NCBI GenBank assembly: GCA_965248075.1
Contig: CBDFIL010000002.1
Location: 1,178,001 to 1,242,000, forward strand
Reading direction: 5' to 3'
Origin: VXNE01 sp965248075
GTDB lineage: Bacteria; Pseudomonadota; Gammaproteobacteria; Pseudomonadales; Azotimanducaceae
Length of the DNA: 64,000 nucleotides
A program made the position numbers and the translations under genes. The notes beneath the pieces were generated by a model that was not told the origin of the DNA, ran no database searches, and saw only the letters and a program-made list of their open reading frames with translations. Shown here piece after piece: positions 53,900 through 63,571 of the stretch (its first letter is position 1; each line of letters starts with the position of its first letter).

Positions 53900-54952
53900 A
53901 TGACTACGGAATCGACACCCGGACCCGCGCCGAGCCGACGCACCGTTCTGCGCTATGCCGCGATGCTGGGGGCTGGCAGCCAGGCGCTGTGGCACTCGGG
54001 CAGCCTGCATGCGGCCGCCGCCGCGGCCCGCGACACCGTACCCGGTGCCGAGCGGTGGCCCGCCATGACCTACCGCCGGCTCGGACGTACCGGGTTCGAG
54101 GCCAGCCGCCTGGTGTTCGGCTGCGGCGCCGCGCTGAAGCGCAAGCCCAACGACACGCTGCTCGAGGCGGGACTCGAGGCCGGCGTGAACGTCTTCGATG
54201 TCGGAACGCGCCGCTATTACAAGGACGCCGAAAAGAACATGGCCGGGTTCCTCAAGCGCCACCGGGACGAGGTCTTCCTCATCTCGAAGGGCCAGACCCA
54301 CCTCGACGTCGACCCCCAGGATCCCATCACGGTCGACCAGGCCAGGGAGGCCGCCCGCACCTGGGGCGCGCTCATCGACGGGAGCCTTCGCGAACTCGAC
54401 ACGGAGCACATCGACGCCTTCTACCAGATGGCCGCCAACAACCCCAATGTGGTGGGCGCCGAGGAGGTGTATCGGGTGTTCGAGGACGCGAAGGAAGCCG
54501 GCAAGGTCTCGTACTATGGCGTCAGCACGCACCAGAACGCGGCCAGCGTCCTCGGGGCCGCCGTGGATACCGGCTGGTTCGACCTGGCGATGATCGCCAT
54601 CACGCCGGCCGGGTGGTACGACTGGAAGAACAAGCAGATCCTCGAGGGCACGCCCGACATGAAGTCTCTCCGGCCTCAGCTCGACCGTGCCCGCGCCGCC
54701 GGAATCGGACTGGTCGGCATGAAGGTCGGCCGCCTGCTGGCCGGACGCGGCTGGCTGGGCAGCGCGAACACCAAGGCGTTCGACGGGCACTACGACGAGA
54801 AGCTGCTGAGTGCGAGGCTCTCCGACTTCCAGCGGAGCTACGCCTATGTCCTCGAGCACGGCATGGACGTCGTCAACGCGGACATCCAGAGCTACGCGAT
54901 CCTGAAGGAGAATCACACGGCGGCGGCAACGGCCCACGAATACGCCGCCTGA
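53900..54952 (+). CDS. Tat-exported aldo/keto reductase
   Basis: This 350-residue aldo/keto reductase has a twin-arginine signal (SRRTVLRYAAMLGAGSQALWHSG). The barrel starts TYRRLGRTGFEASRLVFGCG and includes VFDVGTRRYYKDAE, where the catalytic Asp/Tyr appear, LISKGQTH and HIDAFYQM. In the last motif the active-site His pattern is not obvious, so activity may differ. Unlike the AKR at 30003, it has no C-terminal cysteine clusters. The ATG at 53900 follows GATGAGGAC. A strong hairpin follows the stop. Confidence 0.82.
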   Translation: MTTESTPGPAPSRRTVLRYAAMLGAGSQALWHSGSLHAAAAAARDTVPGAERWPAMTYRRLGRTGFEASRLVFGCGAALKRKPNDTLLEAGLEAGVNVFDVGTRRYYKDAEKNMAGFLKRHRDEVFLISKGQTHLDVDPQDPITVDQAREAARTWGALIDGSLRELDTEHIDAFYQMAANNPNVVGAEEVYRVFEDAKEAGKVSYYGVSTHQNAASVLGAAVDTGWFDLAMIAITPAGWYDWKNKQILEGTPDMKSLRPQLDRARAAGIGLVGMKVGRLLAGRGWLGSANTKAFDGHYDEKLLSARLSDFQRSYAYVLEHGMDVVNADIQSYAILKENHTAAATAHEYAA

Positions 54953-54961
54953 GCGCCCACC

Positions 54962-54991
54962 GGTCGCGCCGCCCGCCGGAGCGGCGCGATC
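54962..54991. terminator. Hairpin after the aldo/keto reductase gene
   Basis: Arms GGTCGCGCCGC and GCGGCGCGATCC (one G-T pair) surround the loop CCGCCGGA, ten bases after the AKR stop. No T-tract follows, so it is a terminator candidate without the classical U-run. Confidence 0.45.
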
Positions 54992-55059
54992 CTGACCGCG
55001 TGTTTGCCATCCCGTAGCGTTGCTGACACACTCGAAGCGCCATCACGCGGAACGAACGC

Positions 55060-56457
55060 ATGCACCCCCAGGCAGCCACACTCGGGGCACTGAAGGCGGC
55101 GCGCTACGAGGTGCTCCCGGTCAAGGTCGAACTGCGCAGGAACCTCATCACCAGACTCTCCGCCGGCAAGACGCTCTTCGACGGCATCGTCGGTTACGAC
55201 GAAACCGTGCTCCCGCAGCTCCAGAACGCCCTGCTCGGCGGCCAGGACCTCATCCTGCTCGGCGAGCGCGGTCAGGCCAAGTCGCGCATCCTGCGCGGCC
55301 TCACGGCGCTGCTCGACGAGTACACACCGGTACTTGCCGATGTCGAGATTCCGGAGAATCCGTACGACCCCATCACCGAGCAGGGCAAGGCGGCGGTCGC
55401 TGCAGCCGGTGACGATACGCCCATCCACTGGATGCACCGCGACGAGCGCTACGGCGAGAAACTCGCCACGCCCGACATCACCATCGCCGACCTGATCGGC
55501 GAGGTGGACCCCATCAAGGTCGCCGAAGGCCGCTACCTGTCCGACGCCCTCACCATCCACTTCGGCCTCGTACCGAGGGTGAACCGGGGCATTTTCGCGA
55601 TCAACGAGTTGCCTGACCTCGCGGAACGCATTCAGGTGGGGTTGTTGAATGTCCTTGAGGAGCGCGACGTGCAGATCCGCGGCCACAAGGTCCGGCTGCC
55701 GCTCGATGTCTTTCTCGTAGCCACGGCCAACCCCGAGGACTACACGAACCGGGGGCGCATCATCACGCCGCTGAAGGACCGGTACGGGGCACAGATTCGC
55801 ACGCACTACCCCGCCTCCGTCGCCCAGGAAATAGCCATCATGGACCAGGAGGCCACGCGCCTCGACATGGGTGACCACCGTGTGGCGGTACCGGATTACA
55901 TGCGCGAGATCGTGGCCGAAATCACCCACCACGCGCGCCGCTCGCCGGACGTCAACCAACGCTCCGGCGTCTCCGTGCGCGCCTCGGTAGCGGACTACGA
56001 GGCGCTGCTCGCCAACGCGTTCCGCCGCGCGCTGCGGCTCGGCGAGTCCGAGGTCGCCCCACGCATCTCGGACCTGCCGTTCATCCTGCCGGCGCTGCAG
56101 GGCAAGCTCGAGTTCGAGGCCATGGACGAAGGCCAGGAAGAGAAGATCACCCAGCGCATTCTGAACTCCGCGGTCAAGGCGGTGTTCGACCGGCACTACG
56201 ATGTCGACGATCTGGAGGCGATCGCGCTCGCCTTCAACGACGGTCTGACGGTGGAGGTCGGCGAGGTGGCCCCGACCAATACGTACGCGGATATCATCGA
56301 GAAGGTGGAGGGACTCGCCGAGGTCGTTGCCAGACTCGCCGGGGAGGCCGGTGCCGGACAGGCAGCCGCCGCCGTCGAGTTCATCCTGGAGGGCCTGCAC
56401 CTGCACAAGTTGCTCAACAAGCATGGCATCGGCGGCCGCGCCACGTTCACCGGATAG
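55060..56457 (+). CDS. MoxR/Mg-chelatase-like AAA+ ATPase
   Basis: This 465-residue AAA+ ATPase resembles magnesium chelatase ChlI/MoxR. It has Walker A GERGQAKS at 68-75 and a Walker B region GIFAINELPDL. The usual Asp before Glu183 is Asn182, as in other members of this subgroup, while the catalytic Glu is kept. It continues with VATANPEDYTNRGRIITPL (sensor 1) and an arginine-finger region. MoxR-type ATPases work as chaperones with a VWA-domain partner to insert cofactors or assemble complexes. The VWA protein gene starts 7 bp downstream. Confidence 0.88.
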   Translation: MHPQAATLGALKAARYEVLPVKVELRRNLITRLSAGKTLFDGIVGYDETVLPQLQNALLGGQDLILLGERGQAKSRILRGLTALLDEYTPVLADVEIPENPYDPITEQGKAAVAAAGDDTPIHWMHRDERYGEKLATPDITIADLIGEVDPIKVAEGRYLSDALTIHFGLVPRVNRGIFAINELPDLAERIQVGLLNVLEERDVQIRGHKVRLPLDVFLVATANPEDYTNRGRIITPLKDRYGAQIRTHYPASVAQEIAIMDQEATRLDMGDHRVAVPDYMREIVAEITHHARRSPDVNQRSGVSVRASVADYEALLANAFRRALRLGESEVAPRISDLPFILPALQGKLEFEAMDEGQEEKITQRILNSAVKAVFDRHYDVDDLEAIALAFNDGLTVEVGEVAPTNTYADIIEKVEGLAEVVARLAGEAGAGQAAAAVEFILEGLHLHKLLNKHGIGGRATFTG

Positions 56458-56464
56458 CCCCGCG

Positions 56465-58465
56465 ATGCCAGGCTTTGCGACACACTTTCGTTACTCCGGC
56501 TGGGACGGCAGCCAGGCCATCGACTTCGAGGCCGACGACGTACTGCGCGCCATCGCCGACGATCTCATGACCTACGGCGACTTCCGCTGGGCGGTCCGCA
56601 ACCTCATGTCGCGCGGGATGTCGGCGCCGAACGGCTCGCGCATGCAGGGACTGCGGGATCTCATGAAGCAGTTGCGCGACCGCAAGCGGGAAAGACTCGA
56701 GCGCTTCGACCTCGGCAGCGTCATGCAGGACATCGAGGAGAAGCTCGAAGAGATCCTCGAAACGGAGCAGTCGACCATCGACGAATGGCTCGACCGGGGC
56801 GACGGGGAGTTCTCCGACGAAGTGCTCAAACAGATCGCCGAACGCAACCAGGAGGAACTCGACCAGTTGCCCGACGATGCGGCGGGACGCATCAAGGCGC
56901 TCGAGAAGTACGAGTTCCTCAACCCGGATGCGCAGCGCAAGTTCCTGGAGCTCGTCAACCAGCTGCGCAAGGCCATGACGCGGACGTTCTTCAACGACAT
57001 CGAGAAGATGGTGAAGAACCTGTCCGACGGCGACATCGCCCGCATGAAGGAAATGCTGCGGGCACTCAACGAGATGCTCGTGAAGAGAATTGCCGGAGAG
57101 GATCCGGATTTCGACGACTTCATGGAGCGTTTCGGGGACATGTTCGGCGACCACCCGCCCGAGTCCCTTGACGACCTCCTCGAGGAGATGCGACGCCAGA
57201 TGGCGGCAGCGCAGTCCTTGCTCGGGTCCATGTCACCCGACCAGCGCGCGCAGCTGCAGTCCATGCTGGGGGATCGTTTCGGGGATCCCGAGCTCGAGGC
57301 GGAACTCGCCAAGCTCGCCAAGGAGATGGACTTCCTGCACCCCCGCGGCAACCGCTACCACTTCGACGGCAGCGACGATCTCGATCTCGAGGCCGCGATG
57401 AACCTCATGAACGAGATGCACGATCTCGACGAACTCATCGAACAGGTGCAGGTCGCCGAGCGGCGCGGCGACCCGGACCGCATCGACCGCGACGCGCTCA
57501 AGGAACTGCTCGGAGACGACGCGGCGGAGTCGGTGGAGGACCTGACCAAGCTGGTCGACGCGCTGCGTGACGCGGGCTATATCCGTTCCGCCGGCGGCGA
57601 CAAGTGGGAACTGACGCCCCGCGGCTCCAGGATGATCGGGCAGCAGGCACTCGGCGAGATCTACGCGCGTCTGCGGCGCCAGAGTCTCGGCAATCACGCC
57701 CTGCCGGAGGAGGGACGCTTCGGCGAGCGCAAGGAGCAGACCAAGCCATACGAGTACGGCGACCCGTTCCACCTGCACATGCCCCGGACCATCCGCAATG
57801 CCATCGACCGGGCCGGACCGTCCGTGCCCATCGCCCTGGAACACCAGGACTTCGAAATCTATCGCTCGGAACGGCTGACCTCCACCGCGACCGCGATGCT
57901 CGTGGACCAGTCCTGGTCGATGGCCCTGCGCGGCTCGTTCCAGGCAGCCAAGAAGGTCGCGCTCGCGCTGCACAACCTCATCACGTCGCAGTACCCGCGC
58001 GACAACTTCCACATCATCGGCTTCGCCGCCTACGCCAACGAACTGAAGGCGCACGACCTGCCCTTCCTGCAATGGGACGAGTACGTCCTCGGCACGAACA
58101 TGCAGCACGCGCTCCTGCTCGCCGAACGGTTGCTGTCGCAACACGACGCCGGGAGCAAGCAGATCATCATGATCTCCGACGGCGAACCGACCGCTCATCT
58201 GCTGCCCGACGGGCGCCACCGCTTCGCCTACCCGCCGACGCCGGAAACGTTCCGCGCCACGTTCCGCGCGGTGAAACGCTGCACGCAGCGGGGCATCGCC
58301 ATCAACACTTTCATGCTCGATGCGAACGACTACCTCAAGGAGTTCATGGATCACATCGCCCGCATCAACGGGGGGCGCGTGTTCTACACCACCCCGGAGA
58401 AGCTCGGCGAGTACATCCTCGTCGACTACGTCGACCACAAGCGCAAGAAGCTCGGCGGGCGGTAG
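56465..58465 (+). CDS. VWA-domain partner of the MoxR-like ATPase
   Basis: This 666-residue protein has a long helical, acidic region (about 60-400; repeats of EEL/DDL and DLEAAMNLMNEM) and a C-terminal von Willebrand A domain. The MIDAS residues are Asp481, Ser483 and Ser485 (DQSWS), Thr544 (GTNMQ) and Asp572 (SDGEP). With the ATPase upstream it forms the classic AAA-VWA pair whose client is not encoded in this window. It ends in basic residues and shows no signal peptide, so it is cytoplasmic. Confidence 0.88.
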   Translation: MPGFATHFRYSGWDGSQAIDFEADDVLRAIADDLMTYGDFRWAVRNLMSRGMSAPNGSRMQGLRDLMKQLRDRKRERLERFDLGSVMQDIEEKLEEILETEQSTIDEWLDRGDGEFSDEVLKQIAERNQEELDQLPDDAAGRIKALEKYEFLNPDAQRKFLELVNQLRKAMTRTFFNDIEKMVKNLSDGDIARMKEMLRALNEMLVKRIAGEDPDFDDFMERFGDMFGDHPPESLDDLLEEMRRQMAAAQSLLGSMSPDQRAQLQSMLGDRFGDPELEAELAKLAKEMDFLHPRGNRYHFDGSDDLDLEAAMNLMNEMHDLDELIEQVQVAERRGDPDRIDRDALKELLGDDAAESVEDLTKLVDALRDAGYIRSAGGDKWELTPRGSRMIGQQALGEIYARLRRQSLGNHALPEEGRFGERKEQTKPYEYGDPFHLHMPRTIRNAIDRAGPSVPIALEHQDFEIYRSERLTSTATAMLVDQSWSMALRGSFQAAKKVALALHNLITSQYPRDNFHIIGFAAYANELKAHDLPFLQWDEYVLGTNMQHALLLAERLLSQHDAGSKQIIMISDGEPTAHLLPDGRHRFAYPPTPETFRATFRAVKRCTQRGIAINTFMLDANDYLKEFMDHIARINGGRVFYTTPEKLGEYILVDYVDHKRKKLGGR

Positions 58466-58741
58466 GATCGTCGAGTACGCGGCAGTATGGAAGCGAGTCA
58501 GCTTCGCGCCGAGAGCGGCTCCGGGCCGGGGCAGCAACCAGATCGCGCCGCGCGACTCGTGGCCATCCTCGGCGTCTCGCGCGAGCACCGATCCGCGGTG
58601 CAGCCCCTCCCGTCCTTCCTGTCCGGACGGTGGCCCGCGACGACCGGCGTCCACGACCCCTCCGTGCGGCCGCGGCACAGACGCGGCGCTGTCACGATGC
58701 TGTCCGACGCCCAGGATCAACCTTCCGACAAGGAGTAACCG

Positions 58742-59953
58742 ATGACCTATCCGGCGATCGCCGCGACCTTCCTGGCCGTTGCGGCATTCCACGCTCTGGC
58801 CCATGAGTCCGTACGCGCCGGCGGCGACAACGCCGCCCGCACGATCGCCTTTCCGGACACGGTCGCCCATCGCACGGTGATCGTCGACCTGCACACCCAC
58901 AGCGTCTTTTCCGACGGCCACGTGTGGCCCAACGTGCGCGTTGCGGAGGCGCAGCGGGACGGACTCGACGGAATCGCGATGACCGAACACCTGGAGTGGC
59001 AGCCCCATCGCGAGCACCTGCCTCACCCGGACCGCAACGCCGCGTTCCGCGAGGCAACAAGCGCCGCAGCCGGCACCGACCTCCTGGTCATCAACGGTTC
59101 GGAGATCACCCGCGACCCGCCGGCCGGCCACATCAATGCCGTCTTCGTCACCGATGCGAACGCCCTGGTGGCGAGCGTGGGCGAGGATGTCGGCGTCGAC
59201 CCGAGCGCCTACTACGAGGCGGCGGCCACGTGGCCGGCGAGGGAAGCCGTCCTGGCGGCCAACGACCAGGGGGCCTTCGTCTTCTGGAACCACGCCTGGT
59301 GGTCGCGGCAGTCCCCCAACACACCCGTCGCCATGACCGACTTCCACGCCGACCTTGCCTACCTGGGCAAGCTCCACGGTATCGAGATCGCGAACGGGAG
59401 CATGTACAGCGAGGCCGCGCATCGCCTGGCGCTGGCGCACGACCTGACCCTCATCGGCACGTCGGACGTGCACAACCTCATCGACTGGGACCACGAGCCG
59501 CATCGCGGCGGGCATCGCCCGGTGACGCTCGTGATGGCCGAGGAACGCAGTCCGGACGCCGTCAAGGCCGCCCTCTTCGCAGGTCGCACCGTAGTGCTGT
59601 TCCGACACCTCCTGATCGGACGACGCCAACACCTGCAACCCCTGCTCGAGGCCGGCCTGACCCTGGAGGACGCGACCCGGGACCCGCGACGCGACGCCGT
59701 TTCGGTGACGCTCCGCAACCACACGAGTTCTCCCGTCCGCCTGCGCAGCGCACCGGGAACGAATCAGGCTTTCGGCATGCACGCCGACCTCGTGGACATC
59801 GCGCCACACTCGACCGAGCAGCTCTGGCTGACCTCCGAAGTGCCGGGACCGTCACTGACGCTGGAGTTCGAGGTCCTGAGCGCCCTGACCGCGCCGGGCA
59901 CGCACCCCACCCTGACGCTTGCCCGGGCGCTGTCGCCGGCGCCGGACGAATAG
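58742..59953 (+). CDS. PHP-domain exported phosphoesterase-like protein
   Basis: This 403-residue protein has a signal peptide (YPAIAATFLAVAAFHALA) and a PHP domain. Metal-binding motifs DLHTHSVFSDG (His51, His53, Asp58) and TEHLEW (Glu82, His83) are present, with NHAWW and GTSDVHN later. PHP domains hydrolyse phosphate esters. Exported PHP proteins may be extracellular phosphatases or polysaccharide-related. Its ATG follows AAGGAG by 7 bases. The 276-bp region upstream shows no clear gene. Confidence 0.82.
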   Translation: MTYPAIAATFLAVAAFHALAHESVRAGGDNAARTIAFPDTVAHRTVIVDLHTHSVFSDGHVWPNVRVAEAQRDGLDGIAMTEHLEWQPHREHLPHPDRNAAFREATSAAAGTDLLVINGSEITRDPPAGHINAVFVTDANALVASVGEDVGVDPSAYYEAAATWPAREAVLAANDQGAFVFWNHAWWSRQSPNTPVAMTDFHADLAYLGKLHGIEIANGSMYSEAAHRLALAHDLTLIGTSDVHNLIDWDHEPHRGGHRPVTLVMAEERSPDAVKAALFAGRTVVLFRHLLIGRRQHLQPLLEAGLTLEDATRDPRRDAVSVTLRNHTSSPVRLRSAPGTNQAFGMHADLVDIAPHSTEQLWLTSEVPGPSLTLEFEVLSALTAPGTHPTLTLARALSPAPDE

Positions 59954-59974
59954 CCCGCGCCCACTCAGCGCATC

Positions 59975-60616
59975 TCAGGGCGTCGACGCGGCTTCCATCC
60001 AATCCGACCCGCGCGCCCAGCCGAGCCCGACCTCCCGGTCCACCGGCAGGAGCGCCAGCACCGTCCAGAGCTGCGCGAGGTCGTGTACGCGGACGGGACC
60101 GACGGCAAGCAGGAGGTCGCCTACCCGTAGCCCGCAACGCGCCGCCAGTCCGCCGTCACCGACCTCGGTGACCTCGAGGCCCGTCGGCGTCTGTCGCACC
60201 GCGGCGTCGAGCGCGACGCCCCAGGCCGTCCCGGGGACGGTGACCTCGCGCTCCACGTAGAGCCGGAAATCGGCCGCGATCTGCCGCCAGTGCACCTCGA
60301 GGATCTCCCGCGGCAGGACCCCGCCGAACCCCTGCTGGCTCAGCGTGACGCGGGTCGGCCAGCCGGCGGCGTTGGCCGGCGCCACCCGGATCGTGATCTC
60401 CGTGCCGGCACACGGCAGGTCCAGCTTCCGGCAGCGCAGCAGCTTCTGCGGCCCCGACTCCAGCACGGCCGCCGCGCAGCCCGGCGCCCCGTCCACGGAG
60501 GGGAAACCCGGAATCCGGCAGCGATCCGCCTCGGTCGGGCCGGGGAGCCGGCAACGTCGCCAGACCTCCGCCCCCGGTACCTCGATGTGAAAGACTGACT
60601 CGACGACATCGTCCAT
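59975..60616 (-). CDS. SRPBCC–PDZ fusion protein
   Basis: This 213-residue protein is built from an N-terminal SRPBCC/START-like (AHSA1) domain (about 5-130; FHIEVPGAEVWRR, GWPTRVTLSQQGFGG, LYVEREVTV) and a C-terminal PDZ domain (about 135-205; ARCGLRVGDLLLAVGPVRVHD). SRPBCC domains bind hydrophobic ligands. No signal peptide is seen, so it acts in the cytoplasm. The gene starts 2 bp after the stop of the acyl-CoA dehydrogenase gene and is clearly in the same operon; the fusion with PDZ is unusual. Confidence 0.75.
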   Translation of the reverse strand: MDDVVESVFHIEVPGAEVWRRCRLPGPTEADRCRIPGFPSVDGAPGCAAAVLESGPQKLLRCRKLDLPCAGTEITIRVAPANAAGWPTRVTLSQQGFGGVLPREILEVHWRQIAADFRLYVEREVTVPGTAWGVALDAAVRQTPTGLEVTEVGDGGLAARCGLRVGDLLLAVGPVRVHDLAQLWTVLALLPVDREVGLGWARGSDWMEAASTP

Positions 60617-60618
60617 CG

Positions 60619-61785
60619 TCAATAGGACCGCGGCAGTTCCAGTACGTGCTCGGTCACGTAGTTCAGGATCATCTCCTGGGAAATCGGCGCCAGGCGCATG
60701 ATGCGAGCCTCCCGCCAATACCGCTCGACGTGGTACTCCCGGGCGTAGCCAAAGCCCCCGTGGGTCTGCACCGCCTGGTCGGCGGCCGCGAACCCGGCGT
60801 CCGCGGCGAGCCACTTCGCCATGTTCGCCTCGGCCCCGCAGGGCTGCCCCTGGTCTATCAACCACGACGCCTTGCGAATCATCAGTTCCGCGGCGTCGAG
60901 ACGCATCTGCGCCTCGCCGAGGGGAAACGCGACGCCCTGGTTCATGCCGATCGGCCGCTTGAAGACCACGCGCTCGCGCGCATAATCCGTGGCGCGCCGC
61001 ATCGCCGCCCGGCCGATGCCGAGCGCTTCGGCCGCGACCAGGATGCGTTCGGCGTTCAGGCCGTCGAGCAGGTAGCGGAACCCCTTGCCCTCCTCACCCA
61101 CCCGGTCGGTGACGTGCACCGGGAGGTCGTCGTAGACCACTTCGCAGGTCGCGACGGCGTTCCTGCCGGCCTTGTCGATGGCCGAGATCCGTACTTCCGG
61201 CCGCTTGAGCTCCGCCAACAGGAGCGTCATGCCCTCCGTGCGGCGCGCCACGCGGTCGGCGGGCGTCGTGCGCACCAGCAGCAGGACGCGCTCCGACTCG
61301 AGCGCCTTGGTCGTCCAGACCTTCCGGCCACGGACGATGTAGTAGTCCCCGTCGCGCCGGGCCATCGTCGAGATCGATGTCGTATCCGTACCCGCATCCG
61401 GCTCCGTCACGCCGAACGCCACGTGCAGGTCCCCGTTGGCGATGCGCGGCAGGTAGCGCTGCTTCATCTCGTCGCTGCCGTGCTTCACCACGGGATGCAT
61501 GCCGAAGATCGACATGTGGATGCCGCTCGCGCCGTTCATCGCGGCGCCGCTCGCGCATACTTCCTCAAGGAGGATGGACGCCTCCGTGATGCCCCGTCCG
61601 CTACCGCCGTACTCTTCCGGGATGGCGATGCCGATCCAGCCAGCCGCCGCGAGGGCATCGTAGAACGCCCACGGGAAGCGGTGTTCCGTGTCGCACTTCG
61701 ACCAGTAGTCGTCCGGAAAGTCCTTGCAGACCTTCCGGATCGCGTCGCGGATGAGCCGATGCTCGTCGGTCACTTCGAAGTCCAT
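60619..61785 (-). CDS. Acyl-CoA dehydrogenase, subfamily lacking the canonical Glu
   Basis: This 388-residue ACAD has the flavin motif GVTEPDAGTDTTSIS and the C-terminal THGGFGYAREYHVERYWR. At the site where medium- and short-chain ACADs have Glu (YEG) this protein has RLAPISQEM, so the catalytic base must be elsewhere; this pattern is shared by a large group of uncharacterised ACADs. The ATG at 61783-61785 gives the usual start MDFEVTDEHRLIRDA. It is the first gene of an operon with the SRPBCC-PDZ gene and is divergent from the enoyl-CoA hydratase. Confidence 0.9.
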   Translation of the reverse strand: MDFEVTDEHRLIRDAIRKVCKDFPDDYWSKCDTEHRFPWAFYDALAAAGWIGIAIPEEYGGSGRGITEASILLEEVCASGAAMNGASGIHMSIFGMHPVVKHGSDEMKQRYLPRIANGDLHVAFGVTEPDAGTDTTSISTMARRDGDYYIVRGRKVWTTKALESERVLLLVRTTPADRVARRTEGMTLLLAELKRPEVRISAIDKAGRNAVATCEVVYDDLPVHVTDRVGEEGKGFRYLLDGLNAERILVAAEALGIGRAAMRRATDYARERVVFKRPIGMNQGVAFPLGEAQMRLDAAELMIRKASWLIDQGQPCGAEANMAKWLAADAGFAAADQAVQTHGGFGYAREYHVERYWREARIMRLAPISQEMILNYVTEHVLELPRSY

Positions 61786-61914
61786 GGGTGTCCTGCGCTG
61801 GAAGAGACGGCGGGACATTAGCAGAATCGGCGCGACCGCGGCAGACAGGGCACGCCTTTGCCCATGTCCCGGTGCGATACACTCTGGCGCCGACTCTCAG
61901 GAGAGCGAGCGGCC

Positions 61915-62715
61915 ATGGACCTGCACCTTGCCACGGACAGGATGCGTGCCTCGATCGAGGACGGCATCGGGTGGATGACGTTCAACAACCCGGCCCGCCA
62001 CAACGCCATGTCGCTGGAGATGTGGCAGGGGATCGGCGACATCCTGGAGCGTTTTCAGCAGGACGACGCGGTCCGGCTGGTCGTGATGCAGGGTGCCGGC
62101 GGCAAGGCGTTCGTGTCGGGCGCGGACATCAGCGAGTTCGACAGCAAGCGCTCGAACGCGGAGCAGAAGGCCGAATACGGACGGACCTCGGCGCGTGGCG
62201 GACGGGCCCTGGCGACGCTGTCGAAACCGTTGCTCGCAAAAATCGAGGGATACTGCATCGGCGGCGGCCTCGCCACCGCCCTCAGCGCCGACGTGCGCTT
62301 CGCGACCCCCGACTCGACCTTCGGCATTCCGGCGGCGCGCCTCGGCCTCGGCTACGACTATGACGGACTCGCCAAGCTGTCGCGTGTCGTCGGGCCGTCG
62401 CGGGCCCGCGACATCCTCCTGTCCGCACGCTTTCTCGGCGCAGAGGAAGCGCTGCGCATCGGTCTGGTGAACTTCGTCGTCGAGCGGGACGAGATACACG
62501 AAGAGGTCGTCTCCTATGCGCGTCGCATGGCATCGAACGCACCGCTGACGATGCGCGCCGCCAAGGCGGCCATCGACGCCTGGGAACGCGGCGGGCGCCA
62601 GGACGAACTCGACGACGTGCGGCAGCTTGTGAATGCCTGCTTCGACTCCGAGGACTACCGGGAAGGCCGACGCGCCTTCGCCGAGAAGCGGCCGCCGCAG
62701 TTTGCGGGCCGGTAG
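61915..62715 (+). CDS. Enoyl-CoA hydratase/isomerase family protein
   Basis: This 266-residue crotonase-fold protein has oxyanion-hole motifs GKAFVSGADISEFD and IEGYCIGGGLATALSADVRFA. The first catalytic Glu of E. coli-type hydratases is not visible (LGLGYDYDGLAKL instead), so it may act as an isomerase or on another CoA ester. The ATG at 61915 is preceded by CAGGAGAG. It is divergent from the ACAD operon, suggesting a shared acyl-CoA pathway. Confidence 0.88.
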   Translation: MDLHLATDRMRASIEDGIGWMTFNNPARHNAMSLEMWQGIGDILERFQQDDAVRLVVMQGAGGKAFVSGADISEFDSKRSNAEQKAEYGRTSARGGRALATLSKPLLAKIEGYCIGGGLATALSADVRFATPDSTFGIPAARLGLGYDYDGLAKLSRVVGPSRARDILLSARFLGAEEALRIGLVNFVVERDEIHEEVVSYARRMASNAPLTMRAAKAAIDAWERGGRQDELDDVRQLVNACFDSEDYREGRRAFAEKRPPQFAGR

Positions 62716-62741
62716 CGCACTGCACGCGGGAGCGCGGCTCC

Positions 62742-63488
62742 ATGAGTGAACGCATCGTCACGGCGTCCGTCGTGATCATCGGCAACGAGATCCTCTCCGG
62801 TCGGACCCAGGACACGAACCTCGCGCACCTCGCGCAACAGCTCAACGAATGGGGCGTGCGGGTACGGGAGGCGCGTGTGGTGCCCGACGTGCTGGACGTC
62901 GTCGTGTCCGCGGTCAACGAGGCGCGTGCCGCGTTCGACTACGTGTTCACCACCGGTGGCATCGGACCGACCCACGACGACATCACCGTCGACTGCATCG
63001 CCGCCGCGTTCGGAGTTCCGGTCGTCGTCAGCCCGGAGATCGAGGCGATCATCCGGCGCCGGCCGGCGCCGCCGCACGTGATGGAGTCGCGGCTGCGCAT
63101 GGCCCGCATCCCCGAAGGCGCTTCGCTCGTCCCCAATCCCACCGGCGGGCCGCAGGGCTTCCGCATGGAGAACGTCTTCGTCATGGCCGGCATCCCCGCC
63201 GTCATGCGGGCGATGCTGTCGACACTGGAGAGCGAACTCGAGGGCGGCGACGTCGTGCATTCCCGTTCGGTCACCGCGCACCTCGGAGAAAGCGAGATCG
63301 CCGACGGCCTCGAGGCCATCCAGCAGCGCTATCCCGACATCGACCTCGGCAGCTACCCCTTCTACCGGGATAGTGTCTACGGCACCACGCTGGTGATGCG
63401 CGGTGCGGACGAGGCGGCCCTCGGCCGCATGCTGGACGAAGTCAGGGCCGTCATCGAAGCGGGTGGAGGTACCCCGCACGACGCCTGA
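62742..63488 (+). CDS. CinA-like molybdopterin-binding domain protein
   Basis: This 248-residue protein has a MoCF/MoaB-type fold with the TTGGIGPTHDDIT signature and a C-terminal part typical of the CinA N-terminal domain. CinA is linked to competence and NAD recycling. The C-terminal deamidase domain (PncC) is not fused here. It starts 26 bp after the hydratase stop and is likely co-transcribed. Confidence 0.85.
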   Translation: MSERIVTASVVIIGNEILSGRTQDTNLAHLAQQLNEWGVRVREARVVPDVLDVVVSAVNEARAAFDYVFTTGGIGPTHDDITVDCIAAAFGVPVVVSPEIEAIIRRRPAPPHVMESRLRMARIPEGASLVPNPTGGPQGFRMENVFVMAGIPAVMRAMLSTLESELEGGDVVHSRSVTAHLGESEIADGLEAIQQRYPDIDLGSYPFYRDSVYGTTLVMRGADEAALGRMLDEVRAVIEAGGGTPHDA

Positions 63489-63571
63489 CAGGGGCGGCTT
63501 TGCGGCAGCCTCTTGCAGAGCATGGCGCGATGCGCCATCGTGTCGCGCCGAATCAGACAGGGAGAACGGAC

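Noticed and set aside
58487..58738. An 83-codon ORF between the VWA gene and the PHP gene
   Set aside because: It has no ribosome binding site or domain, and its end coincides with the ribosome binding region of the PHP gene; it looks like chance.
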